Source of the DNA: Candidatus Saccharibacteria bacterium UBA1103
GTDB lineage: Bacteria > Patescibacteriota > Saccharimonadia > Saccharimonadales > Saccharimonadaceae
DNA length: 33,839 nt
NCBI GenBank assembly: GCA_905373275.1
Contig: CAJPSI010000002.1
Span: 1-33,839 of the forward strand
Direction: 5' to 3'
Made by a program: the position numbers and the translations under genes. The notes under the pieces are model-generated. The model saw only the letters and a list, made by a program, of their open reading frames with translations. It did not search any database and had not been told where the DNA came from. This document shows positions 1 through 7,594 of the stretch, one piece after another (within the stretch, counting starts at the first letter, position 1; each line of letters opens with the position of its first letter).

Positions 1-356
1 TAAAGGATGATAGTGCGTAAGAGTAGGGCGATATGGTTGACGAAGACTGTTGATACAGTAGTAAGTCAACAAGTGCCAGTGGTGACCTGTACGTCGCCAG
101 GCCTGTCCAGCACCCAGCGGATGCGTAAGTCTATCCAGATACAACTTGAGCCCATATTGCGCCTTGGTTCTTCTTGCGTAACACCAACTTTATGCATCCT
201 GCTGGGATGCTGGAGTCTGAGGAGACCATACGCCCTGCTCTGAGCTACGAGGCTTAACCTTGTTGATTATACCGGTACTATTCGTACAGAGAACTTTATT
301 GTGTCTTACGAGACCGTACGTCCTATTCCGATCATTGAAAAAGAGGCTATTTGGTG
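1..356. other. Region without a convincing gene
   Basis: I see no supported gene here. A plus-strand reading frame from 7 to 243 has no ribosome binding site, an odd composition and no recognisable family. The same frame continues after the TGA at 241-243 to a stop near 413 and encodes peptides such as VDYTGTIRTENF, which look vaguely protein-like, so a decayed gene is possible but unproven. A small hairpin lies at 194-210 (GCATCC, 5-base loop, GGATGC) without a T-tract. No tRNA fold was recognised. Confidence 0.4.
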
Positions 357-665
357 TCACAGCGGCTTATCTGAGACCCTGGTCAGGGTAAAATCACCCA
401 TACCGCTCATAGCATAAAGTCTGGCTACCGCAGCTAGAGCCTCATCCTGCAACGCTTGGTTGCCGGCGATCCGGTCTCGGAAAAAGTCGGGGAAAGACTC
501 AGGAAAATCATCCGGACAATCCTCAGAATCATAGTCGTAGTCATAGAAGAAGACTCGACTAAGTACCTGGCGTTCCTCGGCGGTCAGATCATCAAAATAC
601 CCCGGATGGTTCTCGTAGAGCCCACCGACGATATTAATTAACCTCTGGTATTGGTTGTAGTGCAT
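357..665 (-). CDS. Small acidic hypothetical protein (102 aa)
   Basis: I do not recognise this protein. It has 102 residues, is rich in Asp, Glu, Tyr and Phe, and has a strongly acidic aromatic stretch in the middle (residues about 40-65, with repeated DYD and alternating D/F/P). There is no signal peptide or membrane segment, so it is probably cytoplasmic. The start at 665 is supported by a good Shine-Dalgarno sequence (GGGAGG on the minus strand) about six bases upstream. It is transcribed divergently from argS across a gap of about 150 bases. The acidic composition would suit a small protein-binding or nucleic-acid-mimic role, but that is speculation; no function is assigned. Confidence 0.7.
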   Translation of the reverse strand: MHYNQYQRLINIVGGLYENHPGYFDDLTAEERQVLSRVFFYDYDYDSEDCPDDFPESFPDFFRDRIAGNQALQDEALAAVARLYAMSGMGDFTLTRVSDKPL

Positions 666-794
666 ACGTCTACCTCCCGATCGTACATATCAATCACTTA
701 GACATCATCACCGTGATGCTCCTTGATGGCGATAATGCTACCAACATTATTTCATAAATGGCACGCTTTAGAGCTAAGAGAGCTACTGCCCAAT

Positions 795-805
795 TATGCT
801 ACAAT
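795..805 (+). promoter_or_regulatory. Extended -10 promoter of argS
   Basis: TATGCTACAAT contains a TGC extension followed by the hexamer TACAAT at 800-805. No convincing -35 element lies 16-18 bases upstream. The hexamer ends 7 bases before the ATG at 813, so the transcript should begin at or one base before the start codon. The same motif recurs upstream of seven other genes in this window. Confidence 0.65.
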
Positions 806-812
806 AACAGCT

Positions 813-2510
813 ATGAACAAGTATGCTGACCAAGTCAAACAAGTAGTCAAGGACTTATACGAGATCGATATTGACGCCGAGCTGACTCGCCCCGAGGCGA
901 AGTTCGGTGACTATGCCACCAACGTGGCGTTGCGTCTGGCCGGTCAGCTAAAGCGTTCACCGAGGGATATCGCTAACGAGATCAAGCGAGAGCTTGATCA
1001 GTCGGGGCAGTTTGATGAGGTGACCATCGCCGGTCCGGGCTTCATCAACCTGACCGTATCAGCTAAAGAGCTGGATGGCGATTTGGAGCGAGCCTTTCAG
1101 GCTAAGATACCCTATGGTGAGAATCGTGATGGTCGGGGTAGGGTAGTCGTCCTGGATTTCCCCAGCACTAATACGGCAAAGCCTTTTTCAGTCGGTCACA
1201 TGCGGTCGGCCAACCAAGGTTGGGCGGCTCGTAACCTGATGCTGGCGACCGGCTGGAAGGCGATCAGCGACAATCATCTCGGTGATTACGGTTCGCCGTT
1301 TGGTATCTGGGTAGTGGGTTTTCGGATGTTTTCTGATGAAGAGAAGCTGGCTAAACGGGGTATCTACGAGCTGGGTGATATCTACATCAAGACTAAGCAG
1401 GCGATCAAAGAGGAGCAGGCGAAAGGTGAGCATAAGATTGAGGAGCAGGCACAAGACTGGCTGCTGAGGATTGAGCGTGGCGACCCTGAGGCGGTAGCTT
1501 ATTCGGACAAGTTTAATCAGATCTCACTTGACCATATTCATGCCGTGATGAAACGCCTCGGCGTCTCAACTGACTATGAGATCGGTGAACGGTCGCTGGC
1601 TAAGCTGGGCAAGGAGGAAGTAGCTAGGCTAGTTAAAGAGGGGGTGGCTGAACAAAATGAAGATGGCTCAGTGATCATCAGGCTGGATGACTATGGCATC
1701 GAGACGCCTCTTCTGGTGCTCAAATCTAACGGTGCGCCACTCTATGCGACGAATGACTTAGCTACACTGGCCTTTCGAGAACGAGAGTTCAAAGCTGATC
1801 GGGCTATCTATGTCGTAGCATCAGAGCAGAAGTTTTATTTCGCTCAGCTGTTTGCGGCAGCTAAGAAAATTGGCTACGATGCTGAGCTAATTCATATGTG
1901 GTATGGCTTGGTCGACCAGATCAATGAAGATGGCGTCAGAGAGAAGATGTCGTCTCGTAAAGGAGTGGTCTTGCTGGAGGAGCTGCTTGATGAGGCGGAG
2001 AAACGAGCTCGGGCTAATGCAAAATCTGAGGGTATTAGCGATGAGGATATCCACCGGATTGCTCTCGGGGCGATTAAGTTTACTGATTTCTCGGCAGATC
2101 GGCGGACCGGTATGCTCTTTAACTGGGATAGGATGTTTAATCTGACCGGCTATTCCGGTCCGTATGTCCAGTATGCGGCAGTCCGGATCAATAAGATTTT
2201 ACACGACAATAAGGCGGGTAAGCCCGACCCTGATTATGACTACCGGGCGGAGAAGCAGGTCATTCTCAAGCTCCTTGATTACCCCTCCGTGGTCAAGCAA
2301 GCGGCAGACTATCTGGAGCCACATCGAATCGCTACCTATATCTATGAACTCGCCAAAGAAATGAACCGCTATTACGAGACCACGCCGGTAGCTACTGAAA
2401 ATGTACCGACCGGGGTCAAGGCGGCTCGGCTTGGCCTCTTAAGGCGGGTGGCTTATGTCTTTGAGCACGCTCTTAAGATCTTAGGGATTGACATCCCTGA
2501 GCGGATGTAA
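813..2510 (+). CDS. argS: Arginyl-tRNA synthetase
   Basis: Class I synthetase that charges tRNA-Arg with arginine in the cytoplasm. I choose the ATG at 813 (565 aa). A longer frame opens at 723, but its first 30 codons include the promoter motif and do not resemble the family; the chosen start gives the usual N-terminal ArgRS domain. The Rossmann core follows, with a NHLGDYGSPFG segment typical of ArgRS. The KMSKS loop is present as KMSSRKG (K378). The HIGH motif reads SVGH (126-129): the first histidine is serine, while the second, H129, is kept. The C-terminal anticodon-binding helical domain ends in a normal family C-terminus. No Shine-Dalgarno sequence precedes the ATG, consistent with a leaderless transcript. 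The gene is first in an operon with orn, which starts 2 bases after its stop. Confidence 0.95.
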   Translation: MNKYADQVKQVVKDLYEIDIDAELTRPEAKFGDYATNVALRLAGQLKRSPRDIANEIKRELDQSGQFDEVTIAGPGFINLTVSAKELDGDLERAFQAKIPYGENRDGRGRVVVLDFPSTNTAKPFSVGHMRSANQGWAARNLMLATGWKAISDNHLGDYGSPFGIWVVGFRMFSDEEKLAKRGIYELGDIYIKTKQAIKEEQAKGEHKIEEQAQDWLLRIERGDPEAVAYSDKFNQISLDHIHAVMKRLGVSTDYEIGERSLAKLGKEEVARLVKEGVAEQNEDGSVIIRLDDYGIETPLLVLKSNGAPLYATNDLATLAFREREFKADRAIYVVASEQKFYFAQLFAAAKKIGYDAELIHMWYGLVDQINEDGVREKMSSRKGVVLLEELLDEAEKRARANAKSEGISDEDIHRIALGAIKFTDFSADRRTGMLFNWDRMFNLTGYSGPYVQYAAVRINKILHDNKAGKPDPDYDYRAEKQVILKLLDYPSVVKQAADYLEPHRIATYIYELAKEMNRYYETTPVATENVPTGVKAARLGLLRRVAYVFEHALKILGIDIPERM

Positions 2511-2512
2511 CT

Positions 2513-3064
2513 ATGACGGAGTCAAGACAAGCTCGCTTGCTTTGGATCGACCTTGAGATGACCGGGCTTGACCCTGCTCGGGATAAAATCATCGAGGTGG
2601 GGGCGATAGCGACCGACTTTGATTTTCATCAAGTGGCGGATTATCAGGCGTCGGTCAAGGTTTCGCCGGAGCTGATGCGGCGTCGGATGGTTGGTAAGTT
2701 TTGGGAGGAGCATGATGCCACCCGTCAAGCCCTAATGGAACATAGCTCATCAACCGGGGCTTTGTCTACCGGCCAAGTAGAGAACCAACTGGTCAATTTT
2801 ATCAAGCAGTACTTCATACCTGATCAGCCGGTTTATCTGGCGGGTAACTCGATTCATCAAGACCGCAAGTTTATTGAGCGGGAGTGGCGAAAACTGGACA
2901 AGCTACTGCACTACCGGATGCTTGATGTCAGCGCTTGGAAGATCTTATTCGAGGAGCGGGGAGTAGCCTTTCACAAGCCTGAGCTTCACCGAGCTATGAG
3001 TGATATCGAGGGCTCAATCGCCGAGCTGAAGTACTATCTAAAACGAGTCAAGTTTGATGAGTGA
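2513..3064 (+). CDS. orn: Oligoribonuclease (DEDDh 3'-5' exoribonuclease)
   Basis: Degrades 2-5 nt RNA fragments to mononucleotides, the last step of mRNA turnover. The 183 residues match the family length. The DEDDh catalytic set is visible: D13 and E15 in WIDLEMTGLD, D117 in GNSIHQDRKF, and H159 and D164 in HRAMSDIEGS. It starts 2 bases after the argS stop without its own clear Shine-Dalgarno sequence, so translational coupling is likely. Its stop overlaps the start of the next gene. RNase J and PNPase are encoded further along the window, so the organism has a fairly complete RNA decay set. Confidence 0.95.
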   Translation: MTESRQARLLWIDLEMTGLDPARDKIIEVGAIATDFDFHQVADYQASVKVSPELMRRRMVGKFWEEHDATRQALMEHSSSTGALSTGQVENQLVNFIKQYFIPDQPVYLAGNSIHQDRKFIEREWRKLDKLLHYRMLDVSAWKILFEERGVAFHKPELHRAMSDIEGSIAELKYYLKRVKFDE

Positions 3065-3392
3065 GAGTGAAGTGCGGCAGTTGATCGTCGGCTACGACGG
3101 GGTGGTGTTAGATGACCGGTCGATCCCCGAGCTGGCTATCTATAGCATCAAGGGGCAAGTCATGGCGGTAGTGCACCCGGAGTCTCAGCCGGTGAGTATC
3201 GGTCTGAGGTGCGACCCTAACCTGGGGGAATTACTACGTCGCCGGTATGAATCGGTCTCACTGGAGTCCGGGTTAAATAAGAAAAGATTTATCAATATCC
3301 TTCTGGTGGGACAACTTAGTGACGAAGAGGTCAGGTCGCAGATCCGACACGCCTACGAGGAGACTAATCGACTATTGACCGCCGACAGCTGA
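3057..3392 (+). CDS. MmcQ/YjbR-like DNA-binding family protein (111 aa)
   Basis: Resembles the MmcQ/YjbR (DUF419) family of small double-wing proteins, whose exact role is unknown. The family-like signature is in the second half: a segment giving SIGLRCDPNLGELLRRRYES, then LNKKRFINILLVGQLSDEEVRSQ and a C-terminal helix with HAYEETNRLL. I choose ATG at 3057, which overlaps the orn stop codon (3062-3064) and implies translational coupling; a TTG at 3054 is possible. The last 21 bases overlap the 3' end of the convergent minus-strand gene. It is the third gene of the argS-orn unit. Confidence 0.8.
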   Translation: MSESEVRQLIVGYDGVVLDDRSIPELAIYSIKGQVMAVVHPESQPVSIGLRCDPNLGELLRRRYESVSLESGLNKKRFINILLVGQLSDEEVRSQIRHAYEETNRLLTADS

Positions 3393-4520
3393 TTGATTGG
3401 CTTGGTTACCCTGGTCAGTAACCTGACCTTTATTAGTCTCTTCATCGGGGCGGGTCTCGGCGTCATCTTTGGGGCTGCTGTCGTTTTTCTTCTTAGTCTC
3501 TTCCAGGCGACTGAGTAGCTCGTGGATATCGATATGAGTGGTATTGAGCAGGCTAGACACCTTAGCGTTCTTAGATGCTTTATAAGCACTGACGGTAGCG
3601 TCGGAGATGGCCTCCAGACGCTTTTTGAGCTCGGTGTAGTATGCACTATCTAGGTCGCCACTTGCCTTAGCGCTGTTGAGCTTCTCGGTAGCGGTTTCAT
3701 CTGCCTCGACGTCAGTGGCTTTGCCGTTCTTATCTACAGCGAAAGTTAAGTGCTCACTGAGCTCCTTGCTATGCGACAGCATGACCAGCCCCGTCTCGGC
3801 GGTGATGGCGGACATATCTTTCGACTGAAACTCGGCATTGTCCACGCCATAGTCAACAATGCTCTGTAAATTGGCTAGTGCTTTACCCAAGACTTGAGCT
3901 CGCTTGCCTATCCCGCCGCCATTATTGCTCAGGGCAGCTACAACTGAAATGATCACGATCAGAGCGACGATCCCGATACCGGCGAAAGTAAAAGCACGGT
4001 TAGAGATGGGCAGCTTATGGCTGACCTGAGTCTGAGGGGCGATAGCGTCCAGATAGTCCATGCTTCCCTCGGGAGTGTCCAGTCGGGGCGGGGTGCCCGG
4101 CTGAGCAGCTGGCTGACCGTTGATCGGCGGCACGGTAGGTGCCTGCATGTACATCTGATTAGCGTTGATGGAAGAGAACTGGTTGGGTGTCTGGGGCTGA
4201 ACCTGAGGCTGTGTTTGGTTAGGTCCAGAGACCAGCTGCTCTCGACGCAACTGCTCGACTACTTGAGAGTCGGTCGAAGTGAGTTGACCGGCAGTATCAG
4301 CGATATTACCGGATACGCTATAGCCCTGTAAGTTTTGATTAACATAATTATTGCTGCCGTAAATCTGCTGACTGGTCGGTCGATCATCCTCAATCTTGAT
4401 ATTGAGGGCACTCTCGCCGAAGACATTATCCGGCGAAGTCTGACCTGTCTGGACTAGCACCCGACCGACCCCTTTATAGGGGTTGTGGTGTGGATTATTG
4501 AAGTTCCCGCCCTCTGCCAT
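3372..4520 (-). CDS. Single-pass membrane protein with Gln/Pro-rich N-terminus (382 aa)
   Basis: Unrecognised, but its architecture is clear. Residues 1 to about 170 are low-complexity and rich in Gln, Asn, Pro, Ser and Thr, and lack a cleavable signal peptide. One hydrophobic helix follows at about 175-198 (AFTFAGIGIVALIVIISVV). After it comes a helical domain of about 130 residues and a charged Asp/Glu/Lys/Gln-rich tail. The expected topology is cytoplasmic N-terminus and external C-terminal domain. The start at 4520 is placed by a TATGCTAAAAT promoter whose hexamer ends exactly 6 bases before the ATG, with no Shine-Dalgarno sequence, so the mRNA is probably leaderless. It is divergent from dnaG. 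The plus-strand gene at 17089 has the same plan (disordered N-terminus, one TM, helical outer domain). Confidence 0.8.
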   Translation of the reverse strand: MAEGGNFNNPHHNPYKGVGRVLVQTGQTSPDNVFGESALNIKIEDDRPTSQQIYGSNNYVNQNLQGYSVSGNIADTAGQLTSTDSQVVEQLRREQLVSGPNQTQPQVQPQTPNQFSSINANQMYMQAPTVPPINGQPAAQPGTPPRLDTPEGSMDYLDAIAPQTQVSHKLPISNRAFTFAGIGIVALIVIISVVAALSNNGGGIGKRAQVLGKALANLQSIVDYGVDNAEFQSKDMSAITAETGLVMLSHSKELSEHLTFAVDKNGKATDVEADETATEKLNSAKASGDLDSAYYTELKKRLEAISDATVSAYKASKNAKVSSLLNTTHIDIHELLSRLEETKKKNDSSPKDDAETRPDEETNKGQVTDQGNQANQSAVGGQ

Positions 4521-4526
4521 ATCTTA

Positions 4527-4537
4527 ATTTTAGCATA
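4527..4537 (-). promoter_or_regulatory. Extended -10 promoter of the 382-aa membrane protein gene
   Basis: On the minus strand this reads TATGCTAAAAT, with hexamer TAAAAT at 4532-4527. Six bases (4526-4521) separate it from the ATG at 4520, so +1 coincides with the A of the start codon. The divergent dnaG promoter lies about 40 bases away. Confidence 0.75.
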
Positions 4538-4571
4538 ATCTTGACTTTTCGCATTATCCGGGTCTATCAGA

Positions 4572-4577
4572 TATAAT
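4572..4577 (+). promoter_or_regulatory. -10 element of dnaG
   Basis: A perfect TATAAT ends 6 bases before the GTG at 4584, so transcription is predicted to start at the start codon. The only TTGACT nearby (4541-4546) is 25 bases upstream, too far for a standard -35 box. Confidence 0.7.
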
Positions 4578-4583
4578 CAAGGT

Positions 4584-6449
4584 GTGAACAATGACGCTAA
4601 GGAGGAGATCCGAGCTAAGCTGGCGATAGAAGAGGTGATCGGTGAGTATGTTCAGCTAAAGCGGTCGGGGCGTTACTGGAAGGGGCTAAGTCCCTTTACT
4701 AATGAGCGAACGCCATCTTTCTTCGTGACACCGGATCGGGATATCTGGCATGATTTTTCATCGGGTAAGGGCGGCGATATCTTTTCATTCATCATGGAAA
4801 TGGAAGGGCTGGACTTCAGAGGGGCGTTGGAACTCTTAGCCCGCAAGGCCGGGGTTGACCTCTCAAAGTATCAATCCGGGCGGGCTCGGGACAATGCCCA
4901 ACGCAAGGAGCGGTACTTCCAGATGAATAACTTAGCGGTTAACTATTACCAGCGTCAATTGGTCCGGTCAACCAAGGCGTCAGACTACGCTAATAAGAAG
5001 CGTCGTCTTAGCCGAGAAACTATTCTCGAGTGGGGGATCGGTTATGCCCCTGAGAGACCTGATCTGACGGGTGTTTTGACTCGACGAAACTATCACCGAG
5101 ACGAGATGAAGCAGGCGGGACTACTGGGCTATTCCGGGCGAGAACTGTTCTTTAACCGCCTGATGATTCCGCTCAGGGATCGACGAGGACAGGTGGTTGG
5201 CTTCACTGGCAGGATCATCGGGGCAGGCGAGCCAAAATACCTCAACACACCGGATACATTACTCTTTCACAAAGGTCAGCAACTCTTCGGTCTGAGCTTT
5301 GCCGCCCAGGCGATCCGTCAGGCCGGTTATAGCGTGATCGTCGAGGGTAATTTAGACGTGATCACCTCGCACCAGGCCGGTATCAAGAATGTGGTCGGGG
5401 TGGCCGGCACGGCGCTGACGGTAGAACATTTAAAGAGTCTGAGCCGGCTCAGTAGCGACATCAGGTTTTGTTTTGACAGCGACAAAGCGGGTGTCGCCGC
5501 TACCGAAAAAGCGATCAAGCTGGCCGGTTCGTTAGAGCTAAAGTTGTCAGTGATTGACTATTCCGGTAGCAGCGCCAAAGATCCCGATGAGCTGATCCAT
5601 CAGGATCCAGCCCTCTGGCAACAGGCTCTAACGAATTATCAGCCGGCAGTCAATTGGGTGCGGGATTATTACCTTAAGACTATTGGTGTTGATACTGTCG
5701 AAGGACAGAAGAAAGTGGCTGATCGGACACTCAGTGTGATCAGTTCGCTGGCTGATCCGGTTGAGCGAGAGGGCTATATCAAGGAGCTGTCGGCGGTAGT
5801 GGGCATCAGCGTCAGCTCGCTGGTTGACCGACTAAAGATGCTCCAGAGAGGCAGTACGTCGTCTCGGCGACAGCTGAAGCAGCCTCGCACTAAGGCGAAT
5901 ATCGCCGAGAAGCGTCGCTTTAATTATCTTGACCCGATTTTGGCTTACCTGGGTAGTCATGCTGACTTGCGGTCAAAATATCTCCGATATCTGCCCGACG
6001 AACAGCTACCCGGAGTAGATCAGCTGGTCAAACAGTGGCTAAGCTCGACCGAACTCTGGGGAGATGGATTAATTGACCGGGTGACAGAAGCGATGGAGCG
6101 ACCGGGAGCTGAGCTAGATCAGCTGGATCAAGTCCGTACTAGGCTGGTGCAACTAATGATGGTCAATGACCAAGCAGGCTCAACCATTGATGGGATCAAG
6201 TCGGAAGATGATCTGCTGGAATATATCTGTTATTTCGAGCGAGACTATTATTTACTGCGAGCTAAGCAATTAACTAGCGAGTCGATGGCTGATGGGGTAG
6301 CTGAGGCGGAGTGCTCCAGGCTGATGACCGAAGCGACCAAAGCTCGCCGGCTAGCCGAACGACTCAGTCCCAGCCGGAATCGACGTAACGGCTATGCCGG
6401 GCTGGAAGAGGTGCTGGCGGAAAGCAGCAACCACGCTGATGCATATTAA
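4584..6449 (+). CDS. dnaG: DNA primase DnaG with a degenerate zinc-binding domain
   Basis: Synthesises RNA primers at the replication fork. The 621 residues are in the family range. The N-terminal zinc-finger-type domain is present (residues 1-100), but all four ligands of the CHC2 motif are replaced: S36 for Cys and T39 for His in LSPFTNERTPSF, and D57 and S60 for the two Cys in WHDFSSGKGGD. The surrounding residues are well conserved, so this is adaptation rather than decay. The catalytic core with its Toprim domain follows, with the acidic residues in VIVEGNLDVI and CFDSDKAG. The C-terminal part (about 430-621) is weakly conserved and should bind the replicative helicase. Start is GTG at 4584, directly downstream of a TATAAT and without a Shine-Dalgarno sequence. 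The M16-like gene follows after 11 bases. Confidence 0.95.
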   Translation: MNNDAKEEIRAKLAIEEVIGEYVQLKRSGRYWKGLSPFTNERTPSFFVTPDRDIWHDFSSGKGGDIFSFIMEMEGLDFRGALELLARKAGVDLSKYQSGRARDNAQRKERYFQMNNLAVNYYQRQLVRSTKASDYANKKRRLSRETILEWGIGYAPERPDLTGVLTRRNYHRDEMKQAGLLGYSGRELFFNRLMIPLRDRRGQVVGFTGRIIGAGEPKYLNTPDTLLFHKGQQLFGLSFAAQAIRQAGYSVIVEGNLDVITSHQAGIKNVVGVAGTALTVEHLKSLSRLSSDIRFCFDSDKAGVAATEKAIKLAGSLELKLSVIDYSGSSAKDPDELIHQDPALWQQALTNYQPAVNWVRDYYLKTIGVDTVEGQKKVADRTLSVISSLADPVEREGYIKELSAVVGISVSSLVDRLKMLQRGSTSSRRQLKQPRTKANIAEKRRFNYLDPILAYLGSHADLRSKYLRYLPDEQLPGVDQLVKQWLSSTELWGDGLIDRVTEAMERPGAELDQLDQVRTRLVQLMMVNDQAGSTIDGIKSEDDLLEYICYFERDYYLLRAKQLTSESMADGVAEAECSRLMTEATKARRLAERLSPSRNRRNGYAGLEEVLAESSNHADAY

Positions 6450-6460
6450 CGAGGTTACTT

Positions 6461-7354
6461 ATGATGCATAGCAAAGCTTATTTTATCGATGTTAGCCGAG
6501 TGGAAGATAACTTGGCACATCTATTAGAGCACTGTATCATCCATCAGATAGCTGACCTGGTGGCGGCTGATGGTAATCAATTCTTGCTGGGAGATTGTCA
6601 TGGTGTGGTTGGACCCGGTGCGTTAGTCTTTGTAGTAGAGTACTTGAGCCAACCTGCCATTGAATGTGTACAGAGCTTCTTAGCTGATAAGCCGAAGATA
6701 CCGCAGGGTGCTGTTGCCTGCGAGATAGAGCAAATCAAGGCTGAGGATGACAGGGAGTTAATCGTCAAAGGTAGTATCGAGAATGTAACCCGAACGATCA
6801 ATCGGCTATTCCGGGACAGCCGGATAATGGAACTGGAGAAGATGTCGAAACCGGTTGCCAATGAGGCCGACGACAAGCCCGCTGATCGGATGATTGTCTA
6901 TGGTGACGAGTTGAAACCGATTGCTTTCATACTGGATGTTTACCTAGATAACCCGAGTGTGGATGATAGACTGATCTTTAGCAAACTACACATGGCAATA
7001 TCGTCACTAGTCGCCCAAGCGACTAATAACGACAGTGCCTATGCCATTGAGTACTATCAGGATTACTACGAACAAGATAGGATAGTCAGCTTCTCGTATA
7101 TACATAAAACTGTCGATCGTGAGGCTCCGGGTAGGATTACGGAGCGACTACGGAGGATAATCGCCTCGTCGGAACTGTGGGCGGATCAGCAGAAGTTTAG
7201 TGATTATCGAGCATTGGCTAGTGAATCCGCTAGCGAAAAGTGCTCTACCCTTGATTGCCTGGGTGTGACTGCTTCGGAGCAATACCTGACTAAGCTTTTT
7301 ACGCCTGCCAGGGTGCGTCGATTGTGGCGTCGGTTGCGAGTGAGGCTACTATAA
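6461..7354 (+). CDS. Possible small M16 (insulinase-like) metallopeptidase homologue
   Basis: A 297-residue protein that I place tentatively near peptidase family M16. Near the N-terminus it has AHLLEHC, an HxxEH inverted zinc motif (H20, E23, H24) in the typical M16 setting. Acidic residues at 88, 90 and 95, in CEIEQIKAED, sit roughly where M16 enzymes carry the third zinc ligand, though a little closer than usual. The C-terminal half is charged and not recognised, and ends in a very basic Arg-rich tail. It lacks a signal peptide, so a cytoplasmic location is expected. Start is ATG at 6461 (or 6464) after a weak GAGG. It follows dnaG by 11 bases and is probably cotranscribed. If HxxEH is coincidental, it is simply a hypothetical protein. 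Confidence 0.5.
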   Translation: MMHSKAYFIDVSRVEDNLAHLLEHCIIHQIADLVAADGNQFLLGDCHGVVGPGALVFVVEYLSQPAIECVQSFLADKPKIPQGAVACEIEQIKAEDDRELIVKGSIENVTRTINRLFRDSRIMELEKMSKPVANEADDKPADRMIVYGDELKPIAFILDVYLDNPSVDDRLIFSKLHMAISSLVAQATNNDSAYAIEYYQDYYEQDRIVSFSYIHKTVDREAPGRITERLRRIIASSELWADQQKFSDYRALASESASEKCSTLDCLGVTASEQYLTKLFTPARVRRLWRRLRVRLL

Positions 7355-7385
7355 TGAATCATGACCGGAGGATAAGCCTCAAAGT

Positions 7386-7413
7386 TTGCGTTATTTATCG
7401 GTTATGCTAAAGT
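7386..7413 (+). promoter_or_regulatory. Promoter upstream of the small ORF and surface protein gene
   Basis: TTGCGT (7386-7391) and TAAAGT (7408-7413, within TATGCTAAAGT) are separated by 16 bases. The spacer and flanks closely match the promoter at 9362-9389 (TTTGC, TTAT, GGTTATGCTAAA in the same positions). Predicted start of transcription is about 7420. Confidence 0.6.
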
Positions 7414-7459
7414 GAAGATACTTATGGATATGGTCGAAACTAGAAGGAAAGGTTAAATT

Positions 7460-7582
7460 ATGCCACCTAGCCGGAGCAGTAGACTTGATTTGCCTCGGGG
7501 GGGGTGTTTCTCGTCTAAACGCAAGCAAGTGATCTCCCTATTTAAGCCGAGAGTGAGTCCTAGCTCATCGGCGAGGTACTAA
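7460..7582 (+). CDS. Possible 40-aa basic leader peptide
   Basis: A short frame of 40 codons beginning MPPSRSSRLDL and ending SSSARY. It is preceded by a purine-rich AGGAAAGG about seven bases upstream of the ATG, a better ribosome site than that of the next gene. It lies between the promoter at 7386-7413 and the surface protein gene, in the same frame as that gene, with its stop 12 bases before the next ATG. It contains a run of eight G (7497-7504). It may be a translated leader that couples expression of the surface protein, or a chance frame. No homologue is recognised. Confidence 0.35.
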   Translation: MPPSRSSRLDLPRGGCFSSKRKQVISLFKPRVSPSSSARY

Positions 7583-7594
7583 CTTATACAGGGC

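Noticed and set aside
7..243. Plus-strand frame of 78 codons at the left end
   Set aside because: No ribosome site or -10 box, unnatural composition, no family resemblance; described only as part of an unassigned region.
723..812. Upstream in-frame ATG codons for argS
   Set aside because: The extra 30 codons contain the promoter motif TATGCTACAAT and do not match the ArgRS N-terminus; 813 fits the family and the leaderless pattern.
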